From contig CM045733.1 in the NCBI GenBank assembly GCA_024760905.1, positions 16,982,001 to 17,046,000 on the forward strand: a stretch of DNA of 64,000 nucleotides. Reading direction: 5' to 3'. Shown here piece by piece: positions 21,103-32,165 of this stretch. The DNA is from Plotosus lineatus. Taxonomy: Eukaryota > Chordata > Actinopteri > Siluriformes > Plotosidae. Position 1 is the stretch's first letter; the number at the start of each line of letters is the position of its first letter. The position numbers were made by a program, and so were the translations under genes. A model generated the notes under the pieces. That model did not search any database. It was not told the DNA's origin and saw only the letters and a list, made by a program, of their open reading frames with translations.

Positions 21103-21335
21103 CTAGGTGAAAGGACTGAATCCGCACATTTCTGAGGACATTATAAAACATTATAAAACACAGGAAGGAACAGACCTGTCAAAGGAGGGTGTCTTCAGGT
21201 TGAATGGTTCAAGAATACTTTGGGAATATTTTCAGGAACTTCATTGGTAATATATGGGGTGTGTCATCAACAAATGAATGCAGGTTGACAAAAATGTTTT
21301 ATTGGCTATTCTAAATCTACAATGAATTATCTTTT

Positions 21336-21648
21336 ACGGGCAGTAGCGGACTGGTGTGAAAGGTGCTAAGTCACTGATCCTCAGGTTAGAGGTTCAAGTC
21401 TCACTCTCAACGGGTTGTGACAACAGTACTTCTTACTCGGGAGTCGCCACAGCGAATCATCTGATTCGCATGTTTGATTTGGCAGAGGTTTTTACATCGG
21501 ATGCCCTTCCTTTCACAACCCTTTTAGCAAGGGACAGAAACACGCTGACGACTTTGCAGCCTACTCTTTACGAAAGTCAGCAATGGTTCTTTAGACACCA
21601 TAGACAGTGAGAGACATGGCCCGCCTTTGATAACCCAGTTATCTGCAC
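21336..21648. mobile_element. Foldback SINE-1 copy j: plus-strand head joined to minus-strand body
   Basis: 21336-21426 is a SINE-1 head on the plus strand (GGGCAGTAGCGGACTGGTGT, GAGGTTCAAGTCTCACTCTC). It is followed at once by SINE-1 in the opposite strand: RTE tail (CGGGAGTCGCCACAGCGAAT), then body up to CCAGTTATCTGCACT. The minus-strand part lacks its own head. Confidence 0.7.
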
Positions 21649-21770
21649 TATATATATATATAGTTTCTTTATATATACCCTTATATATACTATATATAAG
21701 GCCATATATAAGGAAACTAACCAACTATATATACCCTTATATATAGTTAGTTAGTTTCCTTATATAAGGA

Positions 21771-23278
21771 AAATGAGAGAGAAAAAAGAGAAGAAGAGGT
21801 GACTGTTGAGGACCAGGAAGTAGCAAAAATTAGTAAGGGTGAAGTGAGGAGGGCATTGAAGAGGATGAAGAATGGAAAGGCAGGTGGTCCTGATGACATA
21901 CCGGTGGAGGTATGGAAGTGTCTAGGAGAGGTAGCAGTAGATTTTCTGACAAGAACATTTAACAGGGTCTTAGAGAGTGAGAGGATGCCAGAGGAATGGA
22001 GGAGAAGTGTGCTGGTGCCCATTTTTAAGAACAAGGGAGACGTGCAGAATTGTGGCAACTACAGAGGGATAAAGTTGATGAGCCATACGATGAAGTTATG
22101 GGAAAGAATAGTGGAAGCTAGATTAAGGGCAGAGGTCAGCATTTGTGAACAACAGTTTGGTTTCATGCCAAGAAAGAGCACCACAGATGCAGTGTTTGCC
22201 TTGAGGATGTTAATGGAGAAGTACAGAGAAGGTCAGAGGGAGCTGCATTGTGCCTTTGTGGATCTGGAGAAAGCATATGACAGGGTGCCAAGAGCTGTGG
22301 TATTGCATGAGGAAGTCTGGAGTGGCAGAGAAGTATGTTAGAGTGGTGCAGGACATGTATGAGAGATGTAAGACAGTGGTGAGGTGTGCTGTCGGTGTGA
22401 CACAAGAGTTCAAGGTGGAGGTGGGACTGCATCAAGGGTCAGCTCTCAGCCCCTTCTTGTTTGCTATGGTGATGGACAGGCTGACAGACGAGGTTAGACA
22501 AGATTCCCCATGGACTATGATGTTTGCAGATGACATTGTGATCTGTAGTGAGAGCAGAGAACAAGTGCAGGAAAATCTAGAGAGGTGGAGGTATGCCCTG
22601 GAAAGGAGGGGAATGAGGATTAGCCTCAGTAAGACAGAATACATGTGCATGAATGACAAGGACCCAAGAGGACCGGTGAGATTACAGGGAGCAGAGATAA
22701 GAAAGGTGGAGGATTTTAAGTACTTAGGCTCAACAATCCAGAGCAGTGGAGAGTGTGGAAAAGAGGTCAAGAAGCGTGTGCAAGCAGGTTGGAATGGTTG
22801 GAGAAAAGTGTCCGGTGTGATGTGTGATAGGAAGGTATCGGCAAGAATGAAAGGAAAAGTGTACAAGACGGTGTTGAGGCCAACGATGTTGTATGGCTTA
22901 GAAACAGTGGCCCTGGGGAAAAGACAGGAGGCAGAGCTGGAGGTAGCAGAGATGAAAATGTTGAGGTTCTCTTTGGGAGTAACGAGGATGGATAGGATTA
23001 GGAATGAGCACATCAGAGGGACAGCACATGTAAGACGTTTTGGAGACAAAGTCAGAGAGGCTAGATTGAGATGGTTTGGACATGTACAGAGGAGGGATAG
23101 TGAGTATATTGGTAATAGGATGCTGAGGCTGGAACTACCAGGCAAAAGGCCTAGAGGAAGACCAAAGAGACGATTCATGGATGTGGTGAAGGAGGACATG
23201 AAGGTCGTTGGTGTAAGAGAAGAAGATGCAAAGGATAGGGTGAGATGGAGGCAGATGATTCGCTGTGGCGACCCCTGA
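21771..23278 (+). pseudogene. RTE retrotransposon copy 1: reverse transcriptase frame, 5'-truncated
   Basis: The frame encodes most of the reverse transcriptase and the C-terminus of an RTE-clade (BovB-like) polyprotein. Visible motifs: SVLVPIFKNKGD, NYRGIKLMSHTMKLWERI, FGFMPRKSTTDA, motif A with FVDLEKAYDRVP, motif B GLHQGSALSPFLFA, the catalytic FADDIVICS at about 22522, then YLGST and the C-terminal GRPKRRFMDVVKEDMK, RWRQMIRCGDP. A deletion of about 5 bp near 22295 (compare AGAGAGGAACTGTGG in copy 2) shifts the frame; otherwise the frame stays open to the stop. The endonuclease and N-terminus are absent through truncation. It sits inside the AT-rich minisatellite. Confidence 0.9.
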
Positions 23279-23305
23279 AGGGAAAAGCCGAAAGGAAAAG
23301 AAGTC
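23279..23305 (+). mobile_element. RTE 3' UTR, shared with SINE-1 tail
   Basis: GGGAAAAGCCGAAAGGAAAA follows the stop codon directly. Together with the preceding 30 bases of coding sequence it is the segment found at the 3' end of RTE-tailed SINE-1 copies. This is the likely recognition end for RTE reverse transcription (inferred). Confidence 0.8.
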
Positions 23306-23395
23306 TCCTTATATATACAGTAAAGCCTTATATATAGTTAGTCTCCTTATATATAGTTAGTCTACTTATATATAGCCTTGTATATAGTTATTCTT
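23306..23395. repeat. AT-rich minisatellite, last block
   Basis: Imperfect units of the CTCCTTATATATAGTTAGT type, the same unit as at 20.3 and 21.7 kb. Confidence 0.75.
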
Positions 23396-24622
23396 TATAT
23401 TTTCCACAGTTCTTTCTTAATTTCTCTCCACACACCTTCGCACAACCTACCATTTGTCTTTGCTTTCTCTTCTCAGTTTAATTCCAAGTGGTGCCAAGCA
23501 AGCACACTTGTTTAGTCTGCATAGGTATTTGTTTATGCTCCACCGGTGTTCTCACTTCGTGTGAATAATGTGTAGGTGTGAGTGTTAAACCACCTGCCTT
23601 ACAATGTGCTTCAAAGACCGAAGTGAATGAGTTTATCTTTTCAGTATATGGAAGCAAGCACCTATCCTCGGGTTTTACAAATAAACCTTCGTTCCTATGA
23701 CGATTACCGTGACAGATAGGTGAGGATAGGTTTGACGAACAGTTAAATGGACTGACAGTGGACTGACACGTGGTGGAGGCAAAATTGGATGTGGTTGCCA
23801 TCCCCTGGCACAGGCTGAGGGTGGCGCTGATCTCTGTAAACAGTTCAATGCCATTTCCATTTCTTTTCTTTTTTTTTTCTTTCTGTCCCTGCAAAGCATG
23901 AAATGAAAGCTATTTATAACCTGGACGATAATTACATTATACTTATTCCATCGTGATTAGATTCCTGCTTTTTATGATACAATGTCACAGTTTTAATTAA
24001 AAACGTCTCTCAGGCAGAGCGGCTGGCCAACTGGGCTGTTTGTTCATTTGCTCTCATTTGCAAGGGCCTCTCTCTCACCGATTTTCACGCTGTCACTATC
24101 ATGCTCTGCTGAAACCTACAGATTTACCTGATTGAGATTACAGGGATTAAAATCATAATACGAATGTGGATCTTTATTTGCGTCAGACCTTCATACCTTA
24201 TCTGATATTTCTGGCATGCAGCTATATTCAGTTAAACCTCTAACCATCTGTCAGTCTTTTACTATTCGCTAATTAGCGTGTTGGGATTTCGCTGGACTGC
24301 AGCTCGTGATTCATAGTTATGATGATTCACATCGAATTAGGAGGTAATTTACAGCACGCAAAGGGACTGAGAAGAAAAGAACAGAACTTAGACCGTTGAA
24401 ATACTTCATGCCCCAACAATAATGATGTGCTATTGTACTCTCTAAACTTCAGTGCAAGGTCTATTTAACACATAAATACCTTTAGGATAAAAAAAAAAAA
24501 AAAAAGAAAGAAAACCTTGTTTTCTTTTTTAAACTCGTTGGACTTCTATTAGAATTACGAAACATGAACTCCCAGGGTGCATAAAGAAAGTTTTGAGTTA
24601 ATGTTAGCAGTGATACTTGTAA

Positions 24623-24667
<45 letters not shown>

Positions 24668-25550
24668 AAGAAAGAAGGAAAGAAAGAAAGAAAGAAGGAG
24701 AAAAAAGAATGTGAGAATACCCTCTAGGTAGTATGCACCGAGACCAAACTTAGGGCGAAGAAAGAAGTAGGCAATACTTCCTAAATATTTAATGACCGAT
24801 ATATACTCAATAATAAATCACTGATAAATAAAAGATGCTTACTTGTCTTGATTAAGGTGTGTGTATTCCCTTCCCCTGATGCCAACATGCCTTTGATTCA
24901 TATATCTGTGTGTGCGTACCGCTCCTTCCTCTCTCTATTCAACATTTCCACTTTATGTAGCACACTTGAAAAGAGAACGGCTCATGGCTGGGGGGATGTT
25001 GTACAGAAATAAGCCAAAGAAACGTTTCGCCGAAGGCATTGACTCAGGGCATTGTTAGACGCTGAGGCCACCCCGGATGCTCATTCATGTTTTATAGTGG
25101 AGAGACTATCACTTTAAATGTGTCCCTCTCCAACAGAAGTGGGTATGTGGCACTGGGAGATGGAGAACGGCAGTAATTAATACCTTGTGGATATCCTATG
25201 TTTCTGACGATCAATTAAATCATGCAAAACACTCCTAATTATAAAACCCCCCACCGGATGCTGAGTTTCTCACTGTTGACTGCAAATGTCATGACAGGGG
25301 TGTGAAGTGACAGCACTTATCCAATTATTCATATTTACCAGTTGTTTGTCTGCCTATGTGTTGTTAGCTTCATCAAAACGAAGTCATATACTATAAATAC
25401 ACAAGCATAAGGCTATCAAAAAGTAAAATGTGTCTAATTTGTAAGGCTACCTGCTCAATCTGTTTGGTGAAGTTGCTATGTGCAGAAAGCTTTACAGTTG
25501 GCATAAAATTGGTACAACATTTTAGGATTTTGTACTTTAGTTCTGAGGAT
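23396..25550. other. Unique island with a (GA)n/(GAAA)n tract
   Basis: About 2.1 kb without recognised TEs. A poly-A/(GA)n/(GAAA)n tract lies at 24621-24700. The stretch 23930-24420 looks single-copy and homeodomain-motif-rich. The short minus-strand frame at 23478-23894 has no recognisable domain. Confidence 0.4.
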
Positions 25551-25566
25551 ATTTTTGAAACCCATA

Positions 25567-25954
25567 GGGAAATGGCAGCCTGGTGGTGAAAAGTGCTGGA
25601 TCGCTGATCCTAGGGTTGGGGGATCGAGTCCCACTCTCCACAAGGCTGTCACCGCCCCAACCCCCTCCAGTGCAGCTAACTGGGTTATCAAAGGCCGGGC
25701 CATGTCTCTCACTGTCTATGGTGAGAGGTTCATGTAAAAGAACCATTGCTGACTTTTGTAAAGAGTAGCTGCATAGCCGTGAGCGTGTTTCTGCCCCTTG
25801 CTAAAGGGTTGTGTCAGGAAGGGCATCCGACGTAAAAACCTATGTCAAATCGAATATGCGAATCATTAATATGACTTCCGTGAGGATGGAGGCAGATGAT
25901 TCGCTGTGGCGTCCCCTGAAGGGAACAGCCGAAAGGAAAAGAAGAAAAAAGGAG
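25567..25954 (+). mobile_element. SINE-1 copy k, full length, RTE-tailed, 16-bp TSD
   Basis: Flanked by ATTTTTGAAACCCATA at 25551-25566 and 25955-25970. Shows the long tail: GAAGGGCATCCGACGTAAAA, AATATGCGAATCATTAATAT, GATGGAGGCAGATGATTCGC, CCCCTGAAGGGAACAGCCGA, AAGGAAAAGAAG. This copy is the clearest for comparing with RTE ends. Confidence 0.92.
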
Positions 25955-25984
25955 ATTTTTGAAACCCATAAAATGAGCATTGGG

Positions 25985-26535
25985 GACATAATGGCTCACT
26001 CGTTAGTAGTATTGGCACTGAGCCAGAAGGTGCTGGGTTCGAAGCTTGTAGCCAACTGGGGCCTTTTTGTGTGGTGTTTATGTTCCGTGTTCCTGATGTT
26101 CTTGCATGGGTTCTTCTACGTCAAGGGGTGCTCAATCCTGCTCCTGGAGATCTACCTTCCAGATGACTTTATCTCCAACCCGAATGTGACATGTTTGACA
26201 TGTAAGATCCAGTCAGGTCTTAAGACGTTTCAAAGTCCCTTGATGAGATGATTGGATGGTTAAGTGGGCATGATTATGGTTGGAGCGAACACTTTCTGGA
26301 AGATAGATCTACAGGAGCAGGATTCAGCACCCCTATTCTACGTGCTCCATCCAAGAGCATGCAGATCAGGTCAACTGGTTGCACTGAATCGCCCGTGGGT
26401 GTGAATATGATTGTCAGTGGTTGTTTGTGTCTCTACTAATCCTACAGTGGATTGGTGACCTGTTCAGGGTGTACCCCACCTTTTGTCTGAAATCAGGTTG
26501 TGTCGGTTCCAGCTTCCCCCACAACCCTGGCAGAT
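25985..26535 (+). mobile_element. SINE-2 copy split by a hAT MITE
   Basis: Head and B box (GTGCTGGGTTCGAAGC), TTCCGTGTTCCTGATGTTC, then interruption at 26122-26335, then TCCAAGAGCATGCAGATCAG, GTGGGTGTGAATATGATTGT and GACCTGTTCAGGGTGTACCC. Diverged. Confidence 0.65.
26122..26335. mobile_element. Short hAT MITE with perfect TSD
   Basis: 214 bp. Ends AAGGGGTGCTCAATCCTGCT and (reverse complement) AGGGGTGCTGAATCCTGCTC, matching over about 39 bases with few mismatches. TTCTACGT flanks both sides (26114-26121, 26336-26343). No frame. Confidence 0.85.
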
Positions 26536-26978
26536 GACTTCATTAAAGTTATCATAAAGTTTAAGGTGTCATTAAAGTTGACTGTGAGCAGAGCATTGTC
26601 TCACTCTTAAAAAGAGTTCTCCTTGAGGATCCAAGAAAAAACATCTAAAGTATATAAAGAAACTTTCCTCCAAAAGAAGATTTAAAAGTGAAACAAGTCA
26701 GGGAACAAGGTACACGGCAAAAAAAATTACTGATCTTCCCTTATGAGGTTTAATAAGATACTAATAAATAGCTCTATTATTATAGTTGAGACTTTGGTTA
26801 TACTGCACTGATGTTCTCTTTTTCCTCTGTCTGCTTCCAATCTGGTGGTTTCAGCAGGATAACTCCAAAAAAAGAAAAAGAAAGAAAAAAAAAAGTAATG
26901 AATCACCACAAAACTTTCAGAATGTCCTAATACACTCAAAAAAAAAGTACAAGTTTTATTTCTGATATAATCTGAAAT
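26536..26978. other. Unique sequence, no gene seen
   Basis: A-rich in part (26868-26895, 26935-26947). Nothing recognisable. Confidence 0.4.
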
Positions 26979-27275
26979 GGGGCCGGTGGTGTAGTGGTTC
27001 GGGTGCTGCTCTCATGATCAGGAGGTTGTGTGTTCAAATCCCAGTTAGACCCCCACTGTGATAAGACCCCTGGGCAAGCTCTCAACTACAAGTGTATCTC
27101 TGTTCACCCAGCAGTATAAATGGGAACCAGTAAAAATATACTGGGAAGGGAACCTGCGATGGACTAGCGTCCCATCCAGGAGGAGTTGAACTCCTAGTCG
27201 CTTCACGCTATGGAAACCGGGGATAAGCACCGGCCTGATGAGCCACTATGTCTCGGGTGTAAAAAGCCCAAAGGA
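26979..27275 (+). mobile_element. SINE-3 copy c, 3' end abutting MITE-A
   Basis: A box GGTGGTGTAGTGGTTCGGG, B box GTTCAAATCCCAG, then CCCCTGGGCAAG and GCAGTATAAATGGGAACC. It ends at GTGTAAAAAGCCCAAAGGA, where MITE-A copy 4 begins. Confidence 0.85.
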
Positions 27276-27690
27276 CAGTGACCCCTCACAACTTCGTGCT
27301 TCAGTTTCTGTGGCTTCAGTGCATCGTGGGTTTTTCAAAAATATTCATCAAAAATTAAGGAAAAATAGGAAAAGGTTAAGAAAAATGCCACAAAACAAGG
27401 CCAATTATGCAAAACAAAACAAAACAAAACAAAAAAAAAAACTGCTTACATTTTTATGTGAAGTGCGCATCTGTATGTGTGTATTTATATTTAATCTACA
27501 TCTTATGCATTATTTTTGAATGTTTAATTGTTATTATAAGCATTTATTGCTTTGAGTATGTATTTATTGATATTATATACACATATACATGTACGTATCC
27601 ATCAGTCGGGGGAGGTGATCCTACTTCGCGGAATTCGGTGGTCACGGGGGGATCTCGATCCCAATTAACCACAGAAAGTGAGGGATCCTG
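27276..27690 (+). mobile_element. MITE-A copy 4
   Basis: Begins CAGTGACCCCTCACAACTTC and ends GAAAGTGAGGGATCCTG. Internal order is normal. No TA on the left, where it joins SINE-3, nor on the right, where it joins the inverted duplicate. Confidence 0.8.
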
Positions 27691-27892
27691 ACCAGCTGTT
27701 TGCATCTGTTTCAACAGTCAAGGTCCAATACAATTACAGTTACAGTACAATCCCATGTAGCCATTGGGTAGTCCCATGTAGTACAGTCCCATCGCCAAGT
27801 CAATGCCAACTGACATGATGTCTCCAATCAAAATTTCCATGCCTACTCTGACAGCTTTAACAATATCCAGCCCATGGCTCAGAATCTTTTAA
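27691..27892 (-). repeat. Inverted duplicate of 13965-14161
   Basis: Begins ACCAGCTGTTTGCATCTG and ends near CCATGGCTCAGAATCTTTT. The reverse complement follows the 14-kb copy closely, including GGAGACATCATGTCAGTTGG. It sits exactly between MITE-A copy 4 and a partial MITE-A (27893-28029). Confidence 0.85.
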
Positions 27893-28029
27893 AGAATATG
27901 AATATGTATTTATTGATATTATATACACATATACATGTACGTATTACGTCAGTTAGGGGGGGTTGATCCTACTTCTTGGAAATCGGCGGTCACGGGGAGA
28001 GGGTCTCGGTCCCCATTAACTACTGAAAG
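27893..28029 (+). mobile_element. MITE-A fragment (3' third)
   Basis: Starts inside the family at GAATATGTATTTATTGATAT and continues through GTACGTATTACGTCAGTTA and GATCCTACTTC to ATTAACTACTGAAAG, then loses the terminal repeat. Confidence 0.75.
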
Positions 28030-29724
28030 TTTTTTGGTCATTGTATCCAGATATACTTTCATATAGCATAGTGGAGAACTGACAGAGACCCGGCACATAA
28101 TTTTTGTTGCGCCTGGGGTCATACATTTGCCGTTTAAGGTAGGTAAGAATAGTTTGATGACTTCAAAGTGGGCGAAATCATCAAAATTATGGGTTACATT
28201 ATAAGAATTTTGTTGAAGCTGTAAAAAGACAAAGCTTGTTCAACTTCCAAAGCTGTCAGACTTTCAACAAACAGAATAAACTCTCCTAAGGCTCATTTAT
28301 GAATTATACAAACACTATTTCATCATATTCAAGGCCAATCAGGAGAATCCTTTTATCCCAGAAAAGACGTCCAACCCATCCGTGATAGATTTTCAAGTCA
28401 GCAAACAATAAACCCAAGGAGAGAAGACTAAAGGGTAAAACAAGTAAGCAACATATATGGCCTTTAAGATGATGGTGAGCTAAAGCAAGCACTGCAACTT
28501 AATGCTCAGGCACTAAAGGTTGTAGACCTTCACTTGACAGGGACTCATGCCGCAATGTGCAGGTTTGACAGTCCCTCAGCATGCGCCCTTCATAGAAGCA
28601 AAACAAAAGGCCGCTGAAGCTTTTAGCCTGCAGAGCATGTGACCTTTTCTTAACAGCTCACGTATGTGTAAGTGGTAGGCCTGCAAGTCTAAATCACTGG
28701 GTTGATGGTTTTTTTCACCCGCACTGTAGCCGAGTCGAACGCGAAATCTGAGACAACAGAAGTTGTTGAAAGGCCGTTAGATGATTAATTACGCAAAACA
28801 AAGGTGGGACCTCCTTGTCAGATCTAGCTCACCCTAAAGGTGTTGGCACTAGGAGTGCTACTGCAAACTTAGATGATGTTTTTAGGTGTAAATTTTGTAG
28901 ATTTATGCAGCCAGTTTGGATTCGAGTTCATTTCTGGTGCTCTAATTAGGCTGCACAAAAAAGGTTCACTTGGTTTTGAATCAACAAACTGGAAGATGCC
29001 GAATTGGGATTCAATAGATGTTAGTAAGCTGGCTGTGAGATAACAAAACTCTTACCATTAGGCAAAAAAAAAAAAAAACGTCATCTTGTGAATTAGTTGT
29101 GCTCTTACCATAGTAAACTCCAAAGCAAAATCTTTGTTCTTGATTAACCGCTCGAAAGCATCCTTTCATGATAATAATGAAAACACCCTCTTCGTAAACA
29201 AAGCCTTTACTGGGAATAAAAGGCCATTTTCCAATACATTATAGACCGAGGTATGCAACAAAACCCCTCCTGTTAATGGGTATCAGTTCCTTCTTTTTGG
29301 AATGTCTCATTACTGGAGCTTTGAACTGAGAGCCCTCCTTTGGTTTTGGAGGCCACACAAGCATACCATTCCTATGAGTGCTTCTCATCTGCCTGCCTGC
29401 TTCACTCAAGTTTGGTGAAGTGATTAGCATATGAATCGCTGTTAATTAAAAACACCAAAACACTGGACCACTTGCTATCAGCTCGACTAGCTGTGATGCT
29501 GGGGGAAAATAAGAGTTGCATTATTGATCATTGTTGTAGTAATGGTGATAATGAACGAACATTAATAATCTTTAATAGTCTACAAAACATGATGGCTCAT
29601 TACTGCTTCATCCATGAGATTTTAAGCATAAAAGGTAAACGTAATTCCATGGCCACTGTATTAAACATGCTTTATGTTCGCTAATTTCTTGAATTCAACT
29701 CAATTTTATCTGTAAAGAAATTGG
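28030..29724. other. Unique sequence, no gene seen
   Basis: 1.7 kb of apparently single-copy sequence with one poly-A run at 29064-29078. Minus-strand frames near 28304 and 29239 are short and featureless. Confidence 0.4.
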
Positions 29725-29984
29725 AACAATGAATATTATATACACGTTCAGTGAGAGACTGATACCATCTTAATGCTCCACTGAAGGACACAGGAAGATC
29801 ATTCCTACCTGAGGCCATTCAACTGTACAACTCCTCCATATATCAACAACATCCACTGCTATACATTTACATTTTGTACTACATTTACATTCTACTGTTC
29901 ATCATGTTGATAATACTGTACATATCACTCACTGACAGAATTCACTCTCTATCTGTTTATATATTAGTAACTTCTCATTTTTGA
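29725..29984 (+). mobile_element. Rex1/CR1-like LINE 3' fragment
   Basis: One frame reads LKDTGRSFLPEAIQLYNSS, which resembles the C-terminal end of fish Rex1/CR1-group reverse transcriptase proteins (a SFLPxAIxLYNSS motif, from memory). The following T-rich 3' UTR runs into (AC)n. Truncated and without a TSD. Confidence 0.5.
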
Positions 29985-29985
29985 C

Positions 29986-30485
<500 letters not shown>

Positions 30486-30486
30486 G

Positions 30487-30816
30487 ATCCAATGCAGCCG
30501 TGAGGGGGCACAAACCAGTGTCCATCCTTACGCCGATCCCAAGCCTGGATAAATGCAGAGGGTTGCGACAGGAAGGGCATTCGGCGTATAACTTTTGACA
30601 GAATACAGAATGCGAATCGTCAAAACAAATTTCATATCGGCTCAGTCGAGGCCTGGGTTAATAATGACCGCCGTCAGTGCTGTTAACTAACAGGGTGCTG
30701 GTGGAAATTGGATTACTGTTGGTCGAAGGAGAGGTCGAAGAAGGAGAGGCGGGAGGCGTGTCCGTAGGCAGAGAGAGAAGAGGAAAGGCATAAGTCTAGG
30801 ACTGAGAGTAGGGACT
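30487..30816 (+). mobile_element. 5' UTR of RTE copy 2
   Basis: Starts near CAGCCGTGAGGGGGCACAAA and includes GGGTTGCGACAGGAAGGGCA, ACAGAATGCGAATCG and GGTGCTGGTGGAAATTGG before the endonuclease frame. The 30547-30617 part closely resembles the block before the tail of SINE-1, for example 25806-25870. Its presence makes this copy near full length at its 5' end. Confidence 0.75.
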
Positions 30817-31908
30817 TTGAATGTTGGAACTATGACAGGAAAAGGTAGAGAGCTGGCTGACATGATGCAGAGGAGGAAGGTGGACATACTGTGTGTTCAG
30901 GAGACCAGGTGGAAAGGTAGCAAGGCTAGAAGCTTAGGAGCAGGGTTTAAGCTCTTTTATCATGGTGTGGATGGGAAGAGAAATGCAGTAGGGGACATCT
31001 TGAAGGAGGGATTGGTCAGGAATGTTCTAGAAGTGAAAATAGTGTCAGACAGAGTGATGAGTCTCAAGTTAGAAATTGAAGGCATGATGTTCAATGTTGT
31101 TAGTGCTTATGCCCCACAGGCAGGATGTGATCTAGAAAAGGAGAGATTCTGGAGTGAGTTAGATGAAGTGATGCAGAGTAACCCCAGAAGTGAAACAGTG
31201 GTCATTGGTGCAGACTTCAATGGACATGTTGGTGCAGGCAACAAAGGGGACCAGGAAGTGAAGGGCAGGTTTGGTATCCAGGACAGGAACGCAGAGGGAC
31301 AGATGTTGACAGCTTTTGCAAAAAGGATGGACATGGCTGTGGTGAATACTTTCTTCCAGAAGAGACAGGAACATAGGGTGACTTATGAAAGCAGTGGTAG
31401 GAGCACACCGGTAGACTACATCTTGTGTAGACGATGTAATTTGAAGGAAGTCAGTGACTGAAAAGTAGTAGTGGGTGAGAGTGTTGCCAAACAGCATAGA
31501 ATGGTGGTAAAGGTGAAGAAGGCAAAGGCAGAGCAGAAGACAAAGTGGTGGAAGCTGAAAAAGGAAGAGGGTCGTGTTGTCTTCAAGGAGGAGTTGAAAC
31601 AGGCTTTGGGTGGTCAGGAATTGCTTCCAGATGACTGGACAACCAGAGCAAATGTGATCAGGGAGACAGGTAAGAGAGTACTTGGTGTGTCCTCTGGAAG
31701 GACAGTAGATAAGGAGACTTGGTGGTGGAATGAGGAAGTGCAGGAGTGTGTACAAAGGAAGAGGTTAGCTAAGCAGAAGTGGGACATTGAGAGGGCCGAA
31801 GAGAGTAAACAGGAGTACAGGGAGACACAGCGTAAGGCGAAGGTAGCAGTGTCAAAGGCCAAGCAGAGGGCGTATGATGACTTGTATGATAGGTTGGACA
31901 GTAAGGAA
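30817..31908 (+). pseudogene. RTE copy 2: AP-endonuclease and linker region, broken
   Basis: Frame from MNVGTMTGKGRELADMM. AP-endonuclease signatures: ILCVQETRWKG (catalytic Glu), NVVSAYAPQAG, VIGADFNGHVG (Asp and Asn), STPVDYILCRR, and AKQHRMVV with the terminal His. TGA at 31459-31461 breaks the frame at a probable Trp codon just before KVVVGESVAKQ. The second open part (31471-31908) is the linker rich in K and E: KTKWWKLKKEEGRVVFKEEL and ETWWWNEEVQECVQRKRLAK. The endonuclease nicks target DNA to prime reverse transcription (family knowledge). Such frames are often labelled 'craniofacial development protein 2-like' in fish databases. Confidence 0.9.
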
Positions 31909-32165
31909 GATAAGATAAGATAAGATAAGATACAGCTTTATTAATCTCACAATGGAGAAATTCACTGTTACAGGCTCTTGAGGTACTATCAGTAGGTGGT
32001 GCAAAAATAGATACAAGTACAAACATACACACATACATATATATTATATAAGTAAATAAATAAATAGATACATAAATAGTATAAATTACTAAACAATAAA
32101 AGAAAAGAAAAGAATGGAGCAACTTTATAGACTGGCCTATATTAAAGTGTAATGTATCTGAGTGC
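31909..32165 (-). mobile_element. Rex1/CR1-like LINE 3' UTR inserted in RTE copy 2
   Basis: The minus strand ends TTTCTCCATTGTGAGATTAA, TAAAGCTGTATC, then TTATC repeats, a 3' end I associate with Rex1-type LINEs of fish. About 255 bp. Around it the RTE coding sequence continues (KEDK... then LYRLAQQRNRDRKDVQQVRM), so this insertion is younger than RTE copy 2. Confidence 0.65.

Noticed and set aside
22432..23199. 255-codon minus-strand open frame
   Set aside because: It is the antisense shadow of the RTE reverse transcriptase coding sequence.
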